Shown: positions 18,990-27,592, counted from the first letter of the stretch. The stretch is 64,000 bases of DNA from Salibacterium aidingense DSM 18341 (GCF_000429685.1 NZ_AUCI01000002.1:1-64000), one strand, 5' to 3'. The notes: a model not told the origin generated them from the sequence alone. Translations and numbers: made by a program.

Positions 18990-19400
18990 ATGACAAAAAC
19001 AATTTATTTTCTATGCACTGGTAATTCTTGCCGAAGTCAAATGGCAGAAGGATTCGGCAGAAAATACCTGTCAGACTGGAATGTGTATTCGGCTGGTATT
19101 GAGGCTCATGGTGTTAATCCAAAGGCTGTGCAAGCCATGAACGAAATTGGTATTGATATTTCCGGACATACGTCGGATCGAATCGATATGGATCTGCTTC
19201 ATAATGCGGATATGGTTGTCACACTATGCGGCCATGCCAATGATGTCTGCCCGGCAGTACCTCCGCATGTTACACGCCAACATTGGGGTTTTGACGATCC
19301 TGCCCAGGCTGAAGGAAGCGAAGAAGAAAAATGGACGGTATTTCAACGGGTCCGTGACGAAATCGGCGAACGTATCCGCCATTTCGCTCAGAATCATTAA
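18990..19400 (+). CDS. arsC: thioredoxin-coupled arsenate reductase ArsC
   Basis: Reduces arsenate to arsenite for export by ArsB; low-molecular-weight phosphatase fold. The P-loop CTGNSCRSQ starts at Cys9 in the 136-residue form, and the resolving cysteines lie in [12 protein letters not shown], as in B. subtilis ArsC (Cys10, 82, 89). The ATG at 18990 is better spaced from AAAGGAG than the ATG at 18984. A hairpin with a T-rich tail follows the gene, ending the ars island. Confidence 0.97.
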   Translation: MTKTIYFLCTGNSCRSQMAEGFGRKYLSDWNVYSAGIEAHGVNPKAVQAMNEIGIDISGHTSDRIDMDLLHNADMVVTLCGHANDVCPAVPPHVTRQHWGFDDPAQAEGSEEEKWTVFQRVRDEIGERIRHFAQNH

Positions 19401-19666
19401 TAAAAGAAGAAACGATGGCTGAGAAAATAAAAAATACTAACCACAAAAAGACGAATCTTGGACGACTTTCCCAAGATCGTTTTATATATGTAAGTTCTTT
19501 TTCTCAGGCATGGATATCGGCGTCTCCCTCCCTCCCTTCCTTTCGTCCGTCCCGTCTTTCTTTTCTTTTAATATTTTAGGAAACAATATAATATCTTCGA
19601 TTTTCCCTCATATAATGACCGCAGAAGGAATAGTGATACAAGCTGTCAAAGAGAAGGGGGAGCGGG
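19401..19666 (+). other. gap between arsC and spoIVFA, with a hairpin
   Basis: 266 bases. A hairpin (ATCTTGG 19455-19461 with CCAAGAT 19471-19477, extended by ACGA/CGT) followed by TTTTATATAT is a plausible arsC terminator. A pyrimidine-rich stretch (19500-19565) follows. The spoIVFA promoter must be in the rest; I could not assign a convincing sigma-E promoter. Confidence 0.5.
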
Positions 19667-20458
19667 ATGGATAAACGAATACAAAAAGTGCGTAAGCAGG
19701 TGAACCATAAACGAAGAAAGCGGGAGTTGATGAGAGAGCGGGGGGAGTCTTACAGTTTTTATCCACATCATAGTGATGTTCCTTATCATGAGCCTGAATT
19801 TTACAAATGGCAGGAGCAGGAACCACAGGTAAAGGAGTCTGCTTCGGACAAGCAGAAAGGGGTCTGGGTGCTCCAAAGCTTTTTAGCAGCTATTGCTTTT
19901 CTGGTTATTGGGATTCTTTTTCAATCCACTCATCCAGCGTTTGAAGGAGCAAAACGTTTTGTAGAGTCTTCCTTCCAAGAGGAATTTCCGTTTGCGATGG
20001 CCACAGCATGGTACGAGGAACGATTCGGCAGCCCGTTGGCGTTTCTGCCGTTTGAAAATGATCTGGAGGAGAGACCGCCCCAGGAAACAGTGAATCAGGA
20101 AACAGAGCCGGTTGCCGTTCCTGTCTCCGGTACGGTGGCGGAAAGTTTTTCGGAAAACGGAAAGGGGATTGTTTTGGAAACGGGAAATAACAGTGAAATC
20201 GAAGCTGTCAACGGAGGAGTGGTAGTTCACACGGGTCCCCACGAAGAGTGGGATCTCGCTGTAGCTGTACAACACTATGACGGGGGAGAAGCGTGGTATG
20301 GCATGCTCGATAATGTAGACGTAAAGCTTTATGATCATGTATCGAGCGGAACTGTGCTGGGTAGAGTGAATACAGAAGAAGAAAGCGGACGTTATTCCTT
20401 AGCGATAAAAGAAGACGAGGAATACATTGATCCCATGGATGTGATTTCCCTTGATTAA
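19667..20458 (+). CDS. spoIVFA: stage IV sporulation protein SpoIVFA
   Basis: Mother-cell membrane protein that anchors BofA and holds SpoIVFB inactive until the forespore signal arrives. The 263 residues have a basic N-terminal cytoplasmic region (about 1-62), one membrane segment (about 67-86, LQSFLAAIAFLVIGILF) and an intermembrane LytM/M23-like domain (about 148-255). The histidines that bind zinc in active M23 peptidases are missing from this domain, so it is probably structural. The ATG at 19667 follows GAAGGGGGAG. It overlaps spoIVFB by eight bases. Confidence 0.92.
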   Translation: MDKRIQKVRKQVNHKRRKRELMRERGESYSFYPHHSDVPYHEPEFYKWQEQEPQVKESASDKQKGVWVLQSFLAAIAFLVIGILFQSTHPAFEGAKRFVESSFQEEFPFAMATAWYEERFGSPLAFLPFENDLEERPPQETVNQETEPVAVPVSGTVAESFSENGKGIVLETGNNSEIEAVNGGVVVHTGPHEEWDLAVAVQHYDGGEAWYGMLDNVDVKLYDHVSSGTVLGRVNTEEESGRYSLAIKEDEEYIDPMDVISLD

Positions 20459-21305
20459 ACAGCTGCGTCTGCTTCACATTCATCCGTTATTCTGGGTGAT
20501 GGCAGGAACGGCTGTTTTTACTGGTTTTTTCTATGAAATTATGCTTTTGTTCCTTATTATACTGCTGCATGAACTTGGACATGCCGCTGCTGCCCTGCAT
20601 TATCAATGGCGGGTCAAACAAATTGCTTTGCTTCCATTTGGAGGAATGATGGAAACAGAAGAACACGGAAACCGGCCGGTGCGTGAGGAAGTGATGGTGA
20701 CCATAGCCGGGCCCCTGGTTCATCTCCCATTGATTGCTCTTTCGTTTTTGATGCTCGATACCTCTTTTTGGAATCATGCTGATCATTCTTTATTTTTGCA
20801 TTACAATATAACAATTTTTTGTTTTAATCTGCTGCCGGTCTGGCCGCTGGATGGCGGGAAATTATTGTTTTGTCTGCTGTCAGCACGGCTTCCATTTTAC
20901 AAGGCCCAAAAAAGGATGTGGTTTATCTCCTGTACCGTTCTTATCACAGCCGTCGCTGGTCTATGTCTTTATCTTCCATTTCATGTTCAGGCATGGTTGA
21001 TTGTTTTGTTTTTTATTGTTCTTCATTATACGGAGTGGAAACAACACCCCTATAGTTTTTTTCGATTTTTAATGAATAAAACAGCGAACCCCCTCCAGCC
21101 CGCCCCCTACCTTAAAAAAAGTATATCCTGGCATAACCGCCCGGTGGATGCAGCCAAATGGATAGGCAGACATGGAACGACGTCTTTTTTCATTATAGAA
21201 AATGGACAAACTCTGCCGGAATCTTATATCCTTGAAACAATCACAGAAAAACGATTAGGCATGAAACCATTAAAAGAACTGCTTTCCCATCACGGAAAGG
21301 ATTAA
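20451..21305 (+). CDS. spoIVFB: stage IV sporulation intramembrane protease SpoIVFB
   Basis: Site-2-type metalloprotease that cleaves the pro-sequence from pro-sigma-K in the outer forespore membrane. The 284 residues contain the zinc motif HELGH near residue 40 and the second ligand in LLPVWPLDGGK near 128-138. There are about six hydrophobic segments and a C-terminal CBS-like region (about 215-280). I take the TTG at 20451, which overlaps the end of spoIVFA and implies translational coupling; no later start has a better site. Position next to spoIVFA confirms the assignment. Confidence 0.94.
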   Translation: MIKQLRLLHIHPLFWVMAGTAVFTGFFYEIMLLFLIILLHELGHAAAALHYQWRVKQIALLPFGGMMETEEHGNRPVREEVMVTIAGPLVHLPLIALSFLMLDTSFWNHADHSLFLHYNITIFCFNLLPVWPLDGGKLLFCLLSARLPFYKAQKRMWFISCTVLITAVAGLCLYLPFHVQAWLIVLFFIVLHYTEWKQHPYSFFRFLMNKTANPLQPAPYLKKSISWHNRPVDAAKWIGRHGTTSFFIIENGQTLPESYILETITEKRLGMKPLKELLSHHGKD

Positions 21306-21325
21306 ATCAAAGAGGTGCTGCGGAA

Positions 21326-22834
21326 ATGATGGATATCCTTTTAAATTCAGCTACAACAGAGCGGAGGGCCGCGCTTCGGGAAAATGGCCGGATTACAGAA
21401 ATTTTTATCGAGCGTCCGGATCAAGAGCGGATTGCCGGCAGCATTTACAAGGGACGGGTAAAAGACGTTCTGCCGGGAATGCAGGCTGCTTTTGTAGATA
21501 TAGGACGGGAAAAAAACGGATTCTTGTACCGGGATGAACTGGTCCGCTACAAACTGCTGCAGGAACCATACGAAGAAAAAGAAAAACGAAGTATCTCTGA
21601 ATTTATTACAGAGGGACAGATCGTGATCGTCCAGGTGATGAAGGAAGAATTCGGGCAGAAAGGAGCAAGGCTGACCGAAAATATTTCGCTCTCTGGTAAA
21701 TATACTGTTTACCTGCCAGAAGGCGGATATATCGGGATTTCCAAAAAAATGAACGAAGAAAATCGGGAAAGCTGGCGCAGCTGGGCCGGGGAGCTGCTTT
21801 CTGAACAAGAAGGCGTTATTATCAGGACGATTTGCGAAACCCTGCCGTCACAAATCGTGGCAGAAGATATCGAATATTTAAGGGAAGATTGGAAACATAT
21901 AGCAGCACGGGCTGAAGAAAAACGGGCTCCCAGTATGATTTCTCAGGACGGCGGAATCGTGGAACGATTACTGCGGGACTATCCGCTGGAGAGCATCCAG
22001 CAAATTATTGTGGATCATTTACCAGATGTGCAGCATATCAAACGCTTGCTGCGATATGAAGAAAAAGATATGGGGAAGGTCATTCATTATAAAGGATATG
22101 AAAATCTTTTCTCCAGGGAGGGGGTTGAAAAAGAGCTTGAAAAAGCGTTAAAACCAAGAGTTTGGCTGAAAAACGGCGGTTTTCTAATGATTGAAAAAAC
22201 AGAAGCGCTGACAGTAATCGATGTAAATACCGGCCGCTTTACCGGAAAAAATGATCTAACGGAGACGATCCGAAAGACCAACCTGGAGGCAGCAGAGGAA
22301 ATTGCTGCGCAGTTACGGCTTCGTGATATTTCAGGGATCATCGTGATTGATTTTATCGATATGAAAAAAGAGGCTCACAAGGAAGAGGTAATGGCCGTCC
22401 TGCAGACGGCATTAAAAAAAGACAGGACAAAGACGAATGTTACAGGGATGAGCACCCTGGGATTAGTGGAAATGACCCGCAAAAAAATCCGTAAAGGACT
22501 GGCCGAATCGTTGTTTCAAACATGCGGCTTCTGCTATGGAACGGGCAGGCGTCTTTCAGAAGAAGCCCTGGCTTACCGGACAGAACGGTATATTCATGAA
22601 TACCGGGAAATGGAAGCAGAAGCCATCGTACTGGAACTTCCGAACCGTGTCTATGAGTGGCTGCATCAAAACGGAAGTTCTTTACTGGAGACATGGAAAC
22701 ACCGCTATCCTTTTTCCATCTATCTGGTTTCCGGGAGGGAGGGGGAAGAAATATCAATTCGATTTGCCGGAGAAGAGGCGGAGGCCCAAAAACGTGCCAA
22801 TTCCTCAGGAAAACAGCAGAAGAACCGTGATTGA
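21326..22834 (+). CDS. rng: ribonuclease E/G family protein
   Basis: Endoribonuclease of the RNase E/G family. The 502 residues include an S1-like RNA-binding domain (about 35-130), the catalytic DNase I-like domain with VIDVNTGRFTG (near 290-300) and IIVIDFIDM (near 336-344), which carry the metal-binding aspartates, and a zinc-link motif CGFCYGTG near 396-403. B. subtilis lacks this gene, but many Bacillaceae have it before rplU. The ATG at 21326 follows AAAGAGGTG. Confidence 0.93.
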   Translation: MMDILLNSATTERRAALRENGRITEIFIERPDQERIAGSIYKGRVKDVLPGMQAAFVDIGREKNGFLYRDELVRYKLLQEPYEEKEKRSISEFITEGQIVIVQVMKEEFGQKGARLTENISLSGKYTVYLPEGGYIGISKKMNEENRESWRSWAGELLSEQEGVIIRTICETLPSQIVAEDIEYLREDWKHIAARAEEKRAPSMISQDGGIVERLLRDYPLESIQQIIVDHLPDVQHIKRLLRYEEKDMGKVIHYKGYENLFSREGVEKELEKALKPRVWLKNGGFLMIEKTEALTVIDVNTGRFTGKNDLTETIRKTNLEAAEEIAAQLRLRDISGIIVIDFIDMKKEAHKEEVMAVLQTALKKDRTKTNVTGMSTLGLVEMTRKKIRKGLAESLFQTCGFCYGTGRRLSEEALAYRTERYIHEYREMEAEAIVLELPNRVYEWLHQNGSSLLETWKHRYPFSIYLVSGREGEEISIRFAGEEAEAQKRANSSGKQQKNRD

Positions 22835-22859
22835 CACGGTTTTCCCGCTGTGATATGAT
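22831..22859 (+). promoter_or_regulatory. strong sigma-A promoter for rplU-prp-rpmA
   Basis: TTGACA (22831-22836), an exact 17-base spacer and TATGAT (22854-22859). The -35 box overlaps the rng stop codon. Confidence 0.85.
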
Positions 22860-22865
22860 ATCTTT

Positions 22866-22965
22866 TGTTAGTTGTTTGGCTTGCACCCAAACTTCAACCG
22901 CACATATGCAGGTTATAAGTCCTACAAGGCACCTGTGTTGGCGAGTCTAAGTCATAGGAGGTGCA
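22866..22965 (+). ncRNA. probable L21 ribosomal protein leader
   Basis: About 100 bases of untranslated leader between the promoter and rplU. Bacillales carry a conserved autoregulatory RNA (L21 leader) exactly here, before rplU-ysxB-rpmA. I see complementary blocks such as GCAGGT/ACCTGT (22917-22936), but did not verify the consensus structure. Confidence 0.6.
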
Positions 22966-22969
22966 GAAG

Positions 22970-23278
22970 ATGTACGCAATTATTGAAACCGGCGGTAAAC
23001 AGGTGAAAGTGGAAGAAGGCCAGGAAGTATATGTAGAGAAACTGGACGCTTCCGAAGGTGATGCGGTGACGTTTGATAACGTTGTTTTCGTTGGAGGCGA
23101 TGAAGTAAAAGTTGGTTCTCCATTCGTAGACGGCGCAAAAGTGTCGGCAAAAGTGGATAAACACGGCCGCCAGAAGAAAATCACTGTATTCAAGCTGAAG
23201 AAGAGAAAGAATTACCGTCGTAAAATCGGCCACCGTCAGCCGTACACGAAAGTCGTTATCGATAAAATCGAAGCATAA
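22970..23278 (+). CDS. rplU: 50S ribosomal protein L21
   Basis: Large-subunit ribosomal protein that binds 23S rRNA. The 102-residue protein begins [20 protein letters not shown] and contains the family segment [16 protein letters not shown] near the C-terminus. The ATG at 22970 is 5-7 bases after AGGAGGTG. It is the first gene of rplU-prp-rpmA. Confidence 0.99.
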   Translation: MYAIIETGGKQVKVEEGQEVYVEKLDASEGDAVTFDNVVFVGGDEVKVGSPFVDGAKVSAKVDKHGRQKKITVFKLKKRKNYRRKIGHRQPYTKVVIDKIEA

Positions 23279-23290
23279 GGCCGGCCTGCC

Positions 23291-23620
23291 ATGATAGAAA
23301 TTAAGGTAGACCGGGATGATAAGAATAAGATCACTGCTTTTTCCATGTCCGGGCATGCCGCCAGTGGTCCTTACGGGTATGACCTTGTCTGCGCAGGGGC
23401 CTCCGCTGTTTCTTTTGGAGCGGTCAATGCGGTGGACGCTCTTTGTGAGGTGGATCTGGACGTAGAACTGGCAGATGAAGGCGGGTACCTTTTCTGTAAA
23501 GTGCCCGGCGGGTTAATCGAACAGACAAGCGGAGAAGTACAGCTGCTTTTGGAAGGCATGCTTGTCTCCCTGCAGACGATCGCGGAACAGTATGGCGATC
23601 ACATCACTATTTTAGACTAA
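23291..23620 (+). CDS. prp: ribosomal-processing cysteine protease Prp
   Basis: Cysteine protease that removes the N-terminal extension of ribosomal protein L27 in Firmicutes and related bacteria (YsxB in B. subtilis). The 109 residues have the catalytic pair His22 (in SGHAASG) and Cys34 (in LVCAGASA). It lies between rplU and its substrate gene rpmA. The ATG at 23291 has a weak upstream site, so coupling to rplU is possible. Confidence 0.96.
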   Translation: MIEIKVDRDDKNKITAFSMSGHAASGPYGYDLVCAGASAVSFGAVNAVDALCEVDLDVELADEGGYLFCKVPGGLIEQTSGEVQLLLEGMLVSLQTIAEQYGDHITILD

Positions 23621-23635
23621 CAGGAGGTGAGAAAC

Positions 23636-23941
23636 ATGATGCTGAATTTGGATCTGCAATTTTTCGCCCAGAAAAAAGGGGTCGGGAGTACGAAAAACGG
23701 CCGTGATTCGATCGCGAAACGTCTTGGCGCCAAGCGTGCGGACGGTCAGTTTGTAACCGGCGGTTCCATTCTCGTACGCCAGCGCGGAACCAGCATTTAT
23801 CCCGGGGAAAACGTAGGAATCGGCGGAGACGACACTCTTTTTTCCAAAGTAGACGGCGTGGTTAAATTTGAACGCCGCGGGAAAAAGAAAAAACAAGTAA
23901 GTGTTTACGCCAACGAAGCAAAAGAAGTACAGGAAGCATAA
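23636..23941 (+). CDS. rpmA: 50S ribosomal protein L27 with Prp-cleaved leader
   Basis: Large-subunit protein near the peptidyl-transferase centre. The 101-residue precursor starts [19 protein letters not shown]; the LQFFA-QKKG junction is the Prp cleavage motif, exposing the N-terminal tail that reaches the active site. The ATG at 23636 follows AGGAGGTGA. The rest ([19 protein letters not shown]) is typical L27. A terminator follows closely; spo0B and obg, next in B. subtilis, are not here. Confidence 0.98.
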   Translation: MMLNLDLQFFAQKKGVGSTKNGRDSIAKRLGAKRADGQFVTGGSILVRQRGTSIYPGENVGIGGDDTLFSKVDGVVKFERRGKKKKQVSVYANEAKEVQEA

Positions 23942-23952
23942 ATATACAAGAA

Positions 23953-23981
23953 AGCGTCCCGTTTATCACGGGGCGTTTTTA
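23953..23981 (+). terminator. terminator of rplU-prp-rpmA
   Basis: GCGTCCCGT pairs with ACGGGGCGT around TTATC, followed by TTTTTAT. Confidence 0.9.
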
Positions 23982-24127
23982 TGTAGAGAAGACTTTCTAA
24001 CAGCGAGGCCTTGTGTCTTGACGTGATGGGTTCCCCTCCCCGAAATAATGAGAAAATGCCTTTCCCTATCTAACAATATAGGTTTATACTAATAACAAAG
24101 ATGGGATTTGGAAAGGCGGGAGAATGA

Positions 24128-24868
24128 ATGAAAGTAACGGTGATAGGATATTGGCATGCATTTCCCGAAGCGGGCGAAGCAGCCTCCGGCTATTTAATAG
24201 AAGAAAATGGATTTCAGGTGCTGCTCGACTGCGGAAGTGGTGTCATTGCTCAATTGCAGCATTATTGTAAGCTGGGAGATATTGATGCTGTAGTTATATC
24301 TCATTATCACAACGACCATATCGGCGACATCGGCGCTCTTCATTATTTTCGTCTGCTGCAGCCGGTCATCTCCGAAGAGCCGCAGCAGCCGATAACCATT
24401 TACGGCCATAAAGAAGACCCGGCTGGTTTTGAGAACTTATCCTTTGAAGGAACAATAACAACAGAACCTTATGAGGCGGATAAACCCCTGAACATCGGCC
24501 CTTTTACATTCACTTTTTATAAAACAACCCATCCAGTGCCGTGTTACGCTATGAAAATCCAAACAGAACAGTCGGCATTGTTTTTCACCGCAGATACTGG
24601 ATTTTCCACAGAATTGGCGCATGCTGCCTCCGGTGCGGATCTCATGATTGCCGAATCCACTGCTTATAAAGGAGAGGACGGCGCCTCTTTCGGCCATATG
24701 ACGAGTGAGGAAGCGGGACAGATGGCAGGACTGGCCAACGTACCACATCTGCTCTTGACCCATCTTCCCCATTTTGGCGATCATGACCAGCTTGTCACCG
24801 AAGCTCAAAATGAATGCCCGGATACAAAAGTGGAAAAAGCAGCCGGCGGATGGAGTAAAACCTTATAA
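24128..24868 (+). CDS. YhfI-like metallo-beta-lactamase-fold hydrolase
   Basis: Predicted zinc hydrolase of the RNase Z-like branch, 246 residues. The metal motif HYHNDHIGD is near residues 59-67, with later ligands expected at HPVPC (about 137), DTGF (about 157) and HLPHFGDH (about 214). It begins MKVTVIGYWHAFPEAGEA and resembles B. subtilis YhfI, whose substrate is unknown. The ATG at 24128 has AAAGGCGGGAG upstream. It has its own terminator and is probably monocistronic. Confidence 0.85.
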   Translation: MKVTVIGYWHAFPEAGEAASGYLIEENGFQVLLDCGSGVIAQLQHYCKLGDIDAVVISHYHNDHIGDIGALHYFRLLQPVISEEPQQPITIYGHKEDPAGFENLSFEGTITTEPYEADKPLNIGPFTFTFYKTTHPVPCYAMKIQTEQSALFFTADTGFSTELAHAASGADLMIAESTAYKGEDGASFGHMTSEEAGQMAGLANVPHLLLTHLPHFGDHDQLVTEAQNECPDTKVEKAAGGWSKTL

Positions 24869-24875
24869 CGAAATA

Positions 24876-24909
24876 AGACGCTTTCTCTTTAGAGGAAGTG
24901 TCTTTTTTT
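24876..24909 (+). terminator. terminator after the YhfI-like gene
   Basis: AGACGCTTTCTC pairs with GAGGAAGTGTCT around TTTA, followed by seven T. Confidence 0.9.
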
Positions 24910-24922
24910 AGCCAAGCCGAGA

Positions 24923-25006
24923 GGACAATAAGAAGAATAATACCCGGGACGATAAGAAAATCAGCGGAGACAATGAATAAAAACATTGGGACAATAAGAA
25001 AACAGC
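24923..25006 (+). repeat. four imperfect tandem GACAATAAG units
   Basis: GACAATAAGAA-like units begin at about 24924, 24948, 24969 and 24990 (periods 24, 21 and 21), each preceded by G-rich bases. Confidence 0.5.
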
Positions 25007-25196
25007 TTTGATAATAACTAAAAAGTAAATGATAAAAAGAAACAGTCTACCTACACAGGGGATCCTGATTTTTACGACGGAAGATGAAAACTCCTTCTTC
25101 TGGACCATTTGTTTTGATGACTTTGCCCCGACATTTTGGCAAAGGGATTATATGGAAGGCTGTAATGATTACTTTTGATGTTTCAACCCGGCCATC

Positions 25197-25232
25197 TAAC
25201 GCTTAGAAAAAGGGTAAGCGTTACTTTTTTTA
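25197..25232 (+). terminator. orphan hairpin with T tract
   Basis: TAACGCTTA (25197-25205) pairs perfectly with TAAGCGTTA (25215-25223), followed by CTTTTTTTATT. It looks like an intrinsic terminator, but no established gene lies just upstream on this strand. Confidence 0.7.
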
Positions 25233-25383
25233 TTCCAATAGGCAAAAGTGACGGCTGGCTTTTTGTTAAGCGTCAAATCTACCTTTAATAAGGTGAAAAG
25301 TAATGCTTAGCACACAACGAAGTCAACGTCAGCAGCAATTTAAGATAAACCTCTCTCTTTCTTCGCTCGAAACAATATTCCTC

Positions 25384-25457
25384 TTTACATTTCTTCAAAT
25401 ACATTTACAAAATCTTTACGTTCACACCATGTCTCCTTAATGTTCTTTTTCTATACT
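25384..25457 (+). promoter_or_regulatory. Pho box and promoter of pstSCAB-phoU
   Basis: Direct repeats of the PhoP-binding TTNACA type at 25384 (TTTACA), 25394 (TTCAAA), 25404 (TTTACA) and 25415 (TTTACG), with another TTCACA at 25421; the 10-11 base period fits PhoP dimers. A TATACT -10 box follows at 25452-25457. This implies induction by phosphate starvation. Confidence 0.7.
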
Positions 25458-25525
25458 TGCAACTGTGAGTGGGGAGAGACAAGCTCCTTATCTACCAACT
25501 AATAGAGAAAGAGGAGGAAATGCTT

Positions 25526-26575
25526 GTGAGTATGAAAAAGGTATGGCTGCTGCTCGCACTGGCTGCGGTAATGGTGTTTGCGGCTGCTTGTGGAGAAGGA
25601 GAACCGGAAGACTCAGAAGGTTCCGAAGATACAGGGGGTACAGAAGAAACAGAAGAAGAAACATCCGGTGACGGCAGTGCCGAAGAATCCTCTTCGGAAG
25701 GCGGATCGGAAGAAGCTTCCGGGGAAGAGGGAGAACTTTCAGGGGAAGTAGCAATTGATGGTTCTTCTACGGTGTTCCCGATAATGGAAGCTGTATCTGA
25801 AGAATATACACAAGAACACCCTGACGTACAGGCTCCGGTTGGTGTTTCGGGTTCCGGAGGCGGCTTTGAGAAATTTATCGCCGGGGAAACGGATCTAAGT
25901 AATGCCTCCCGGGAAATGAATGAAGAAGAAGCAGCTGCATTAGAAGAAAACGGTATTGAGTTTTTTGAAATGCCGCTGGCTTATGATGGTCTTTCCGTAG
26001 TAGTCAGTCAGCAGAATGACTTTGTTGATCATTTAACAGTGGAAGAGTTAAAACAAATCTGGGTCGACGGCGGGGCGGAAACCTGGAGTGATGTCCGCGA
26101 CGAATGGCCGGATGAACCGATTGACCGTTATGCACCGGGAACAGACTCTGGTACATTTGACTATTTTAATGAAGTGATTCTGGAGGATGAGGACATTAAC
26201 CGCAATGCGCAGATGTCTGAAGACGACAACGTGCTTGTGACAGGGGTGCAGGGAAGTCCGAATGGGATTGCTTTCTTTGGCTACGCCTATTATGCAGAAA
26301 ATCAGGACAGCCTGAAAATCGTTCCGATCGACAACGGTGATGGCCCGGTAGAACCTTCGGAGGAAACAATTAACGATGGTTCCTATGCTCCGCTTTCCCG
26401 TCCGCTGTTCACTTATGTGAAAAAAGAATCTCTGCAGGAACCGCAGGTGCTTGATTATGTGAAGTTCTTAAATGAAAATGCTGGAGACATGGCGCTTGAG
26501 GTTGGTTATGTCAATCTGACGGAAGAAGAATATGACGAAAACATGGAAAAAATTGAAGAAGCGGCAGGAGAATAA
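25526..26575 (+). CDS. pstS: phosphate ABC transporter substrate-binding lipoprotein PstS
   Basis: Extracellular phosphate-binding protein of the high-affinity Pst importer, anchored as a lipoprotein. The signal peptide ends in a lipobox (FAAAC). A linker of about 50 residues made mostly of Glu, Ser, Gly and Asp follows, then the binding domain with the phosphate loops IDGSSTVFPI and GSGGGFEKF. The start is uncertain: GTG at 25526 is well spaced from AGAGGAGG, while ATG at 25520 is too close; a further ATG lies at 25532. It is the first gene of the pst operon, under the Pho box. Confidence 0.95.
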   Translation: MSMKKVWLLLALAAVMVFAAACGEGEPEDSEGSEDTGGTEETEEETSGDGSAEESSSEGGSEEASGEEGELSGEVAIDGSSTVFPIMEAVSEEYTQEHPDVQAPVGVSGSGGGFEKFIAGETDLSNASREMNEEEAAALEENGIEFFEMPLAYDGLSVVVSQQNDFVDHLTVEELKQIWVDGGAETWSDVRDEWPDEPIDRYAPGTDSGTFDYFNEVILEDEDINRNAQMSEDDNVLVTGVQGSPNGIAFFGYAYYAENQDSLKIVPIDNGDGPVEPSEETINDGSYAPLSRPLFTYVKKESLQEPQVLDYVKFLNENAGDMALEVGYVNLTEEEYDENMEKIEEAAGE

Positions 26576-26585
26576 AAAAATCCGC

Positions 26586-26622
26586 CAAAGGTAAGATGCC
26601 TGCATCTTACCTTTGTGTTTTG
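26586..26622 (+). terminator. strong stem-loop between pstS and pstC
   Basis: CAAAGGTAAGATG (26586-26598) pairs perfectly with 26603-26615 around CCTG, followed by TGTTTTG. Such a stem probably stabilises pstS mRNA and limits read-through, giving excess binding protein over permease. Confidence 0.8.
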
Positions 26623-26653
26623 CCCGCACCAATGGCTGGAAAGGGGATGTATG

Positions 26654-27592
26654 ATGGCTGATCATTCGAATACGCCGATTCATAAAATGATAGAAGAAAA
26701 AGCTTCAAAAAAAGGGATGGCAAATGTCACGGAAACTTTAATGCCTAAATTTTTTTTAGTGTGTGCTATTATTTCCATTTTAACGACGATAGGGATCGTT
26801 TTTACTCTTGTCTTTGAAACGTTTACCTTTTTCCAGGACGTTTCTGTGGTTGAATTTATAACGAGTCCGGACTGGTATCCCATGTTTCAGGACCCCGATT
26901 TCGGGATCAGGCCTTTATTACTCGGAACGTTTACGATTGCATTCATTGCTATGTGTCTTGCGATTCCAGTAGGATTGGCCTCTGCTATTTATTTGAGTGA
27001 ATATGCGAGCGATAAAACCAGACGTACGGTAAAACCAGTGCTTGAAGTGCTGGCAGGAATTCCTACGATTGTTTATGGTTTTTTTGCGTTAACATTCATC
27101 ACGCCTCTGCTGCAGACTTTTATTCCCGGTCTGGCCATATATAATGCTCTCAGTCCCGGCATCGTGATGGGAATTATGATTATTCCGATGGTGGCCTCCC
27201 TGTCTGAAGACGCGATGAGCGCTGTTCCCCAGTCCATGAGACAAGGAGCCTTTGCTCTGGGGGCGACAAGACTGGAAGTTTCTCTGAAAGTCGTGCTTCC
27301 GGCAGCCTTGTCCGGTGTTATCGCTTCTTTTGTTCTTGCCATATCAAGGGCCGTCGGGGAAACCATGATTGTAACGGTTGCCGGGGGAGCGAACCCAACG
27401 GCTGACTTGGATATCACCTCTTCTATGCAGACGATGACAGCTTATATCGTCCAGATGAGTCTTGGTGATGCCGGGTTTGGAACCACGGTTTATTACAGCA
27501 TTTATGCCGTGGGGATGACATTGTTTATTTTCACCTTGGCGATGAATATTATTGCCCACGTCATCTCCAATCGGTTTAGGGAGGAATACTGA
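26654..27592 (+). CDS. pstC: phosphate ABC transporter permease PstC
   Basis: Membrane subunit of the Pst importer, about 312 residues with six membrane segments. The permease EAA-type loop is visible around MRQGAFALGATRLEVSLKVVLPAA. I chose the ATG at 26654 (AAGGGG seven bases upstream); the ATG at 26651 is also possible. The stop overlaps the pstA start (ATGA), implying coupled translation. Confidence 0.95.
   Translation: MADHSNTPIHKMIEEKASKKGMANVTETLMPKFFLVCAIISILTTIGIVFTLVFETFTFFQDVSVVEFITSPDWYPMFQDPDFGIRPLLLGTFTIAFIAMCLAIPVGLASAIYLSEYASDKTRRTVKPVLEVLAGIPTIVYGFFALTFITPLLQTFIPGLAIYNALSPGIVMGIMIIPMVASLSEDAMSAVPQSMRQGAFALGATRLEVSLKVVLPAALSGVIASFVLAISRAVGETMIVTVAGGANPTADLDITSSMQTMTAYIVQMSLGDAGFGTTVYYSIYAVGMTLFIFTLAMNIIAHVISNRFREEY

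Larger units (their letters stand above)
24910..25383. other. non-coding gap before pstS
   Basis: Holds four imperfect GACAATAAG units (24923-25006), a possible 40-codon ORF (ATG 25084, TAG 25204-25206) with no convincing ribosome-binding site, and an orphan terminator-like hairpin at 25197. Nothing else recognised. Confidence 0.5.
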
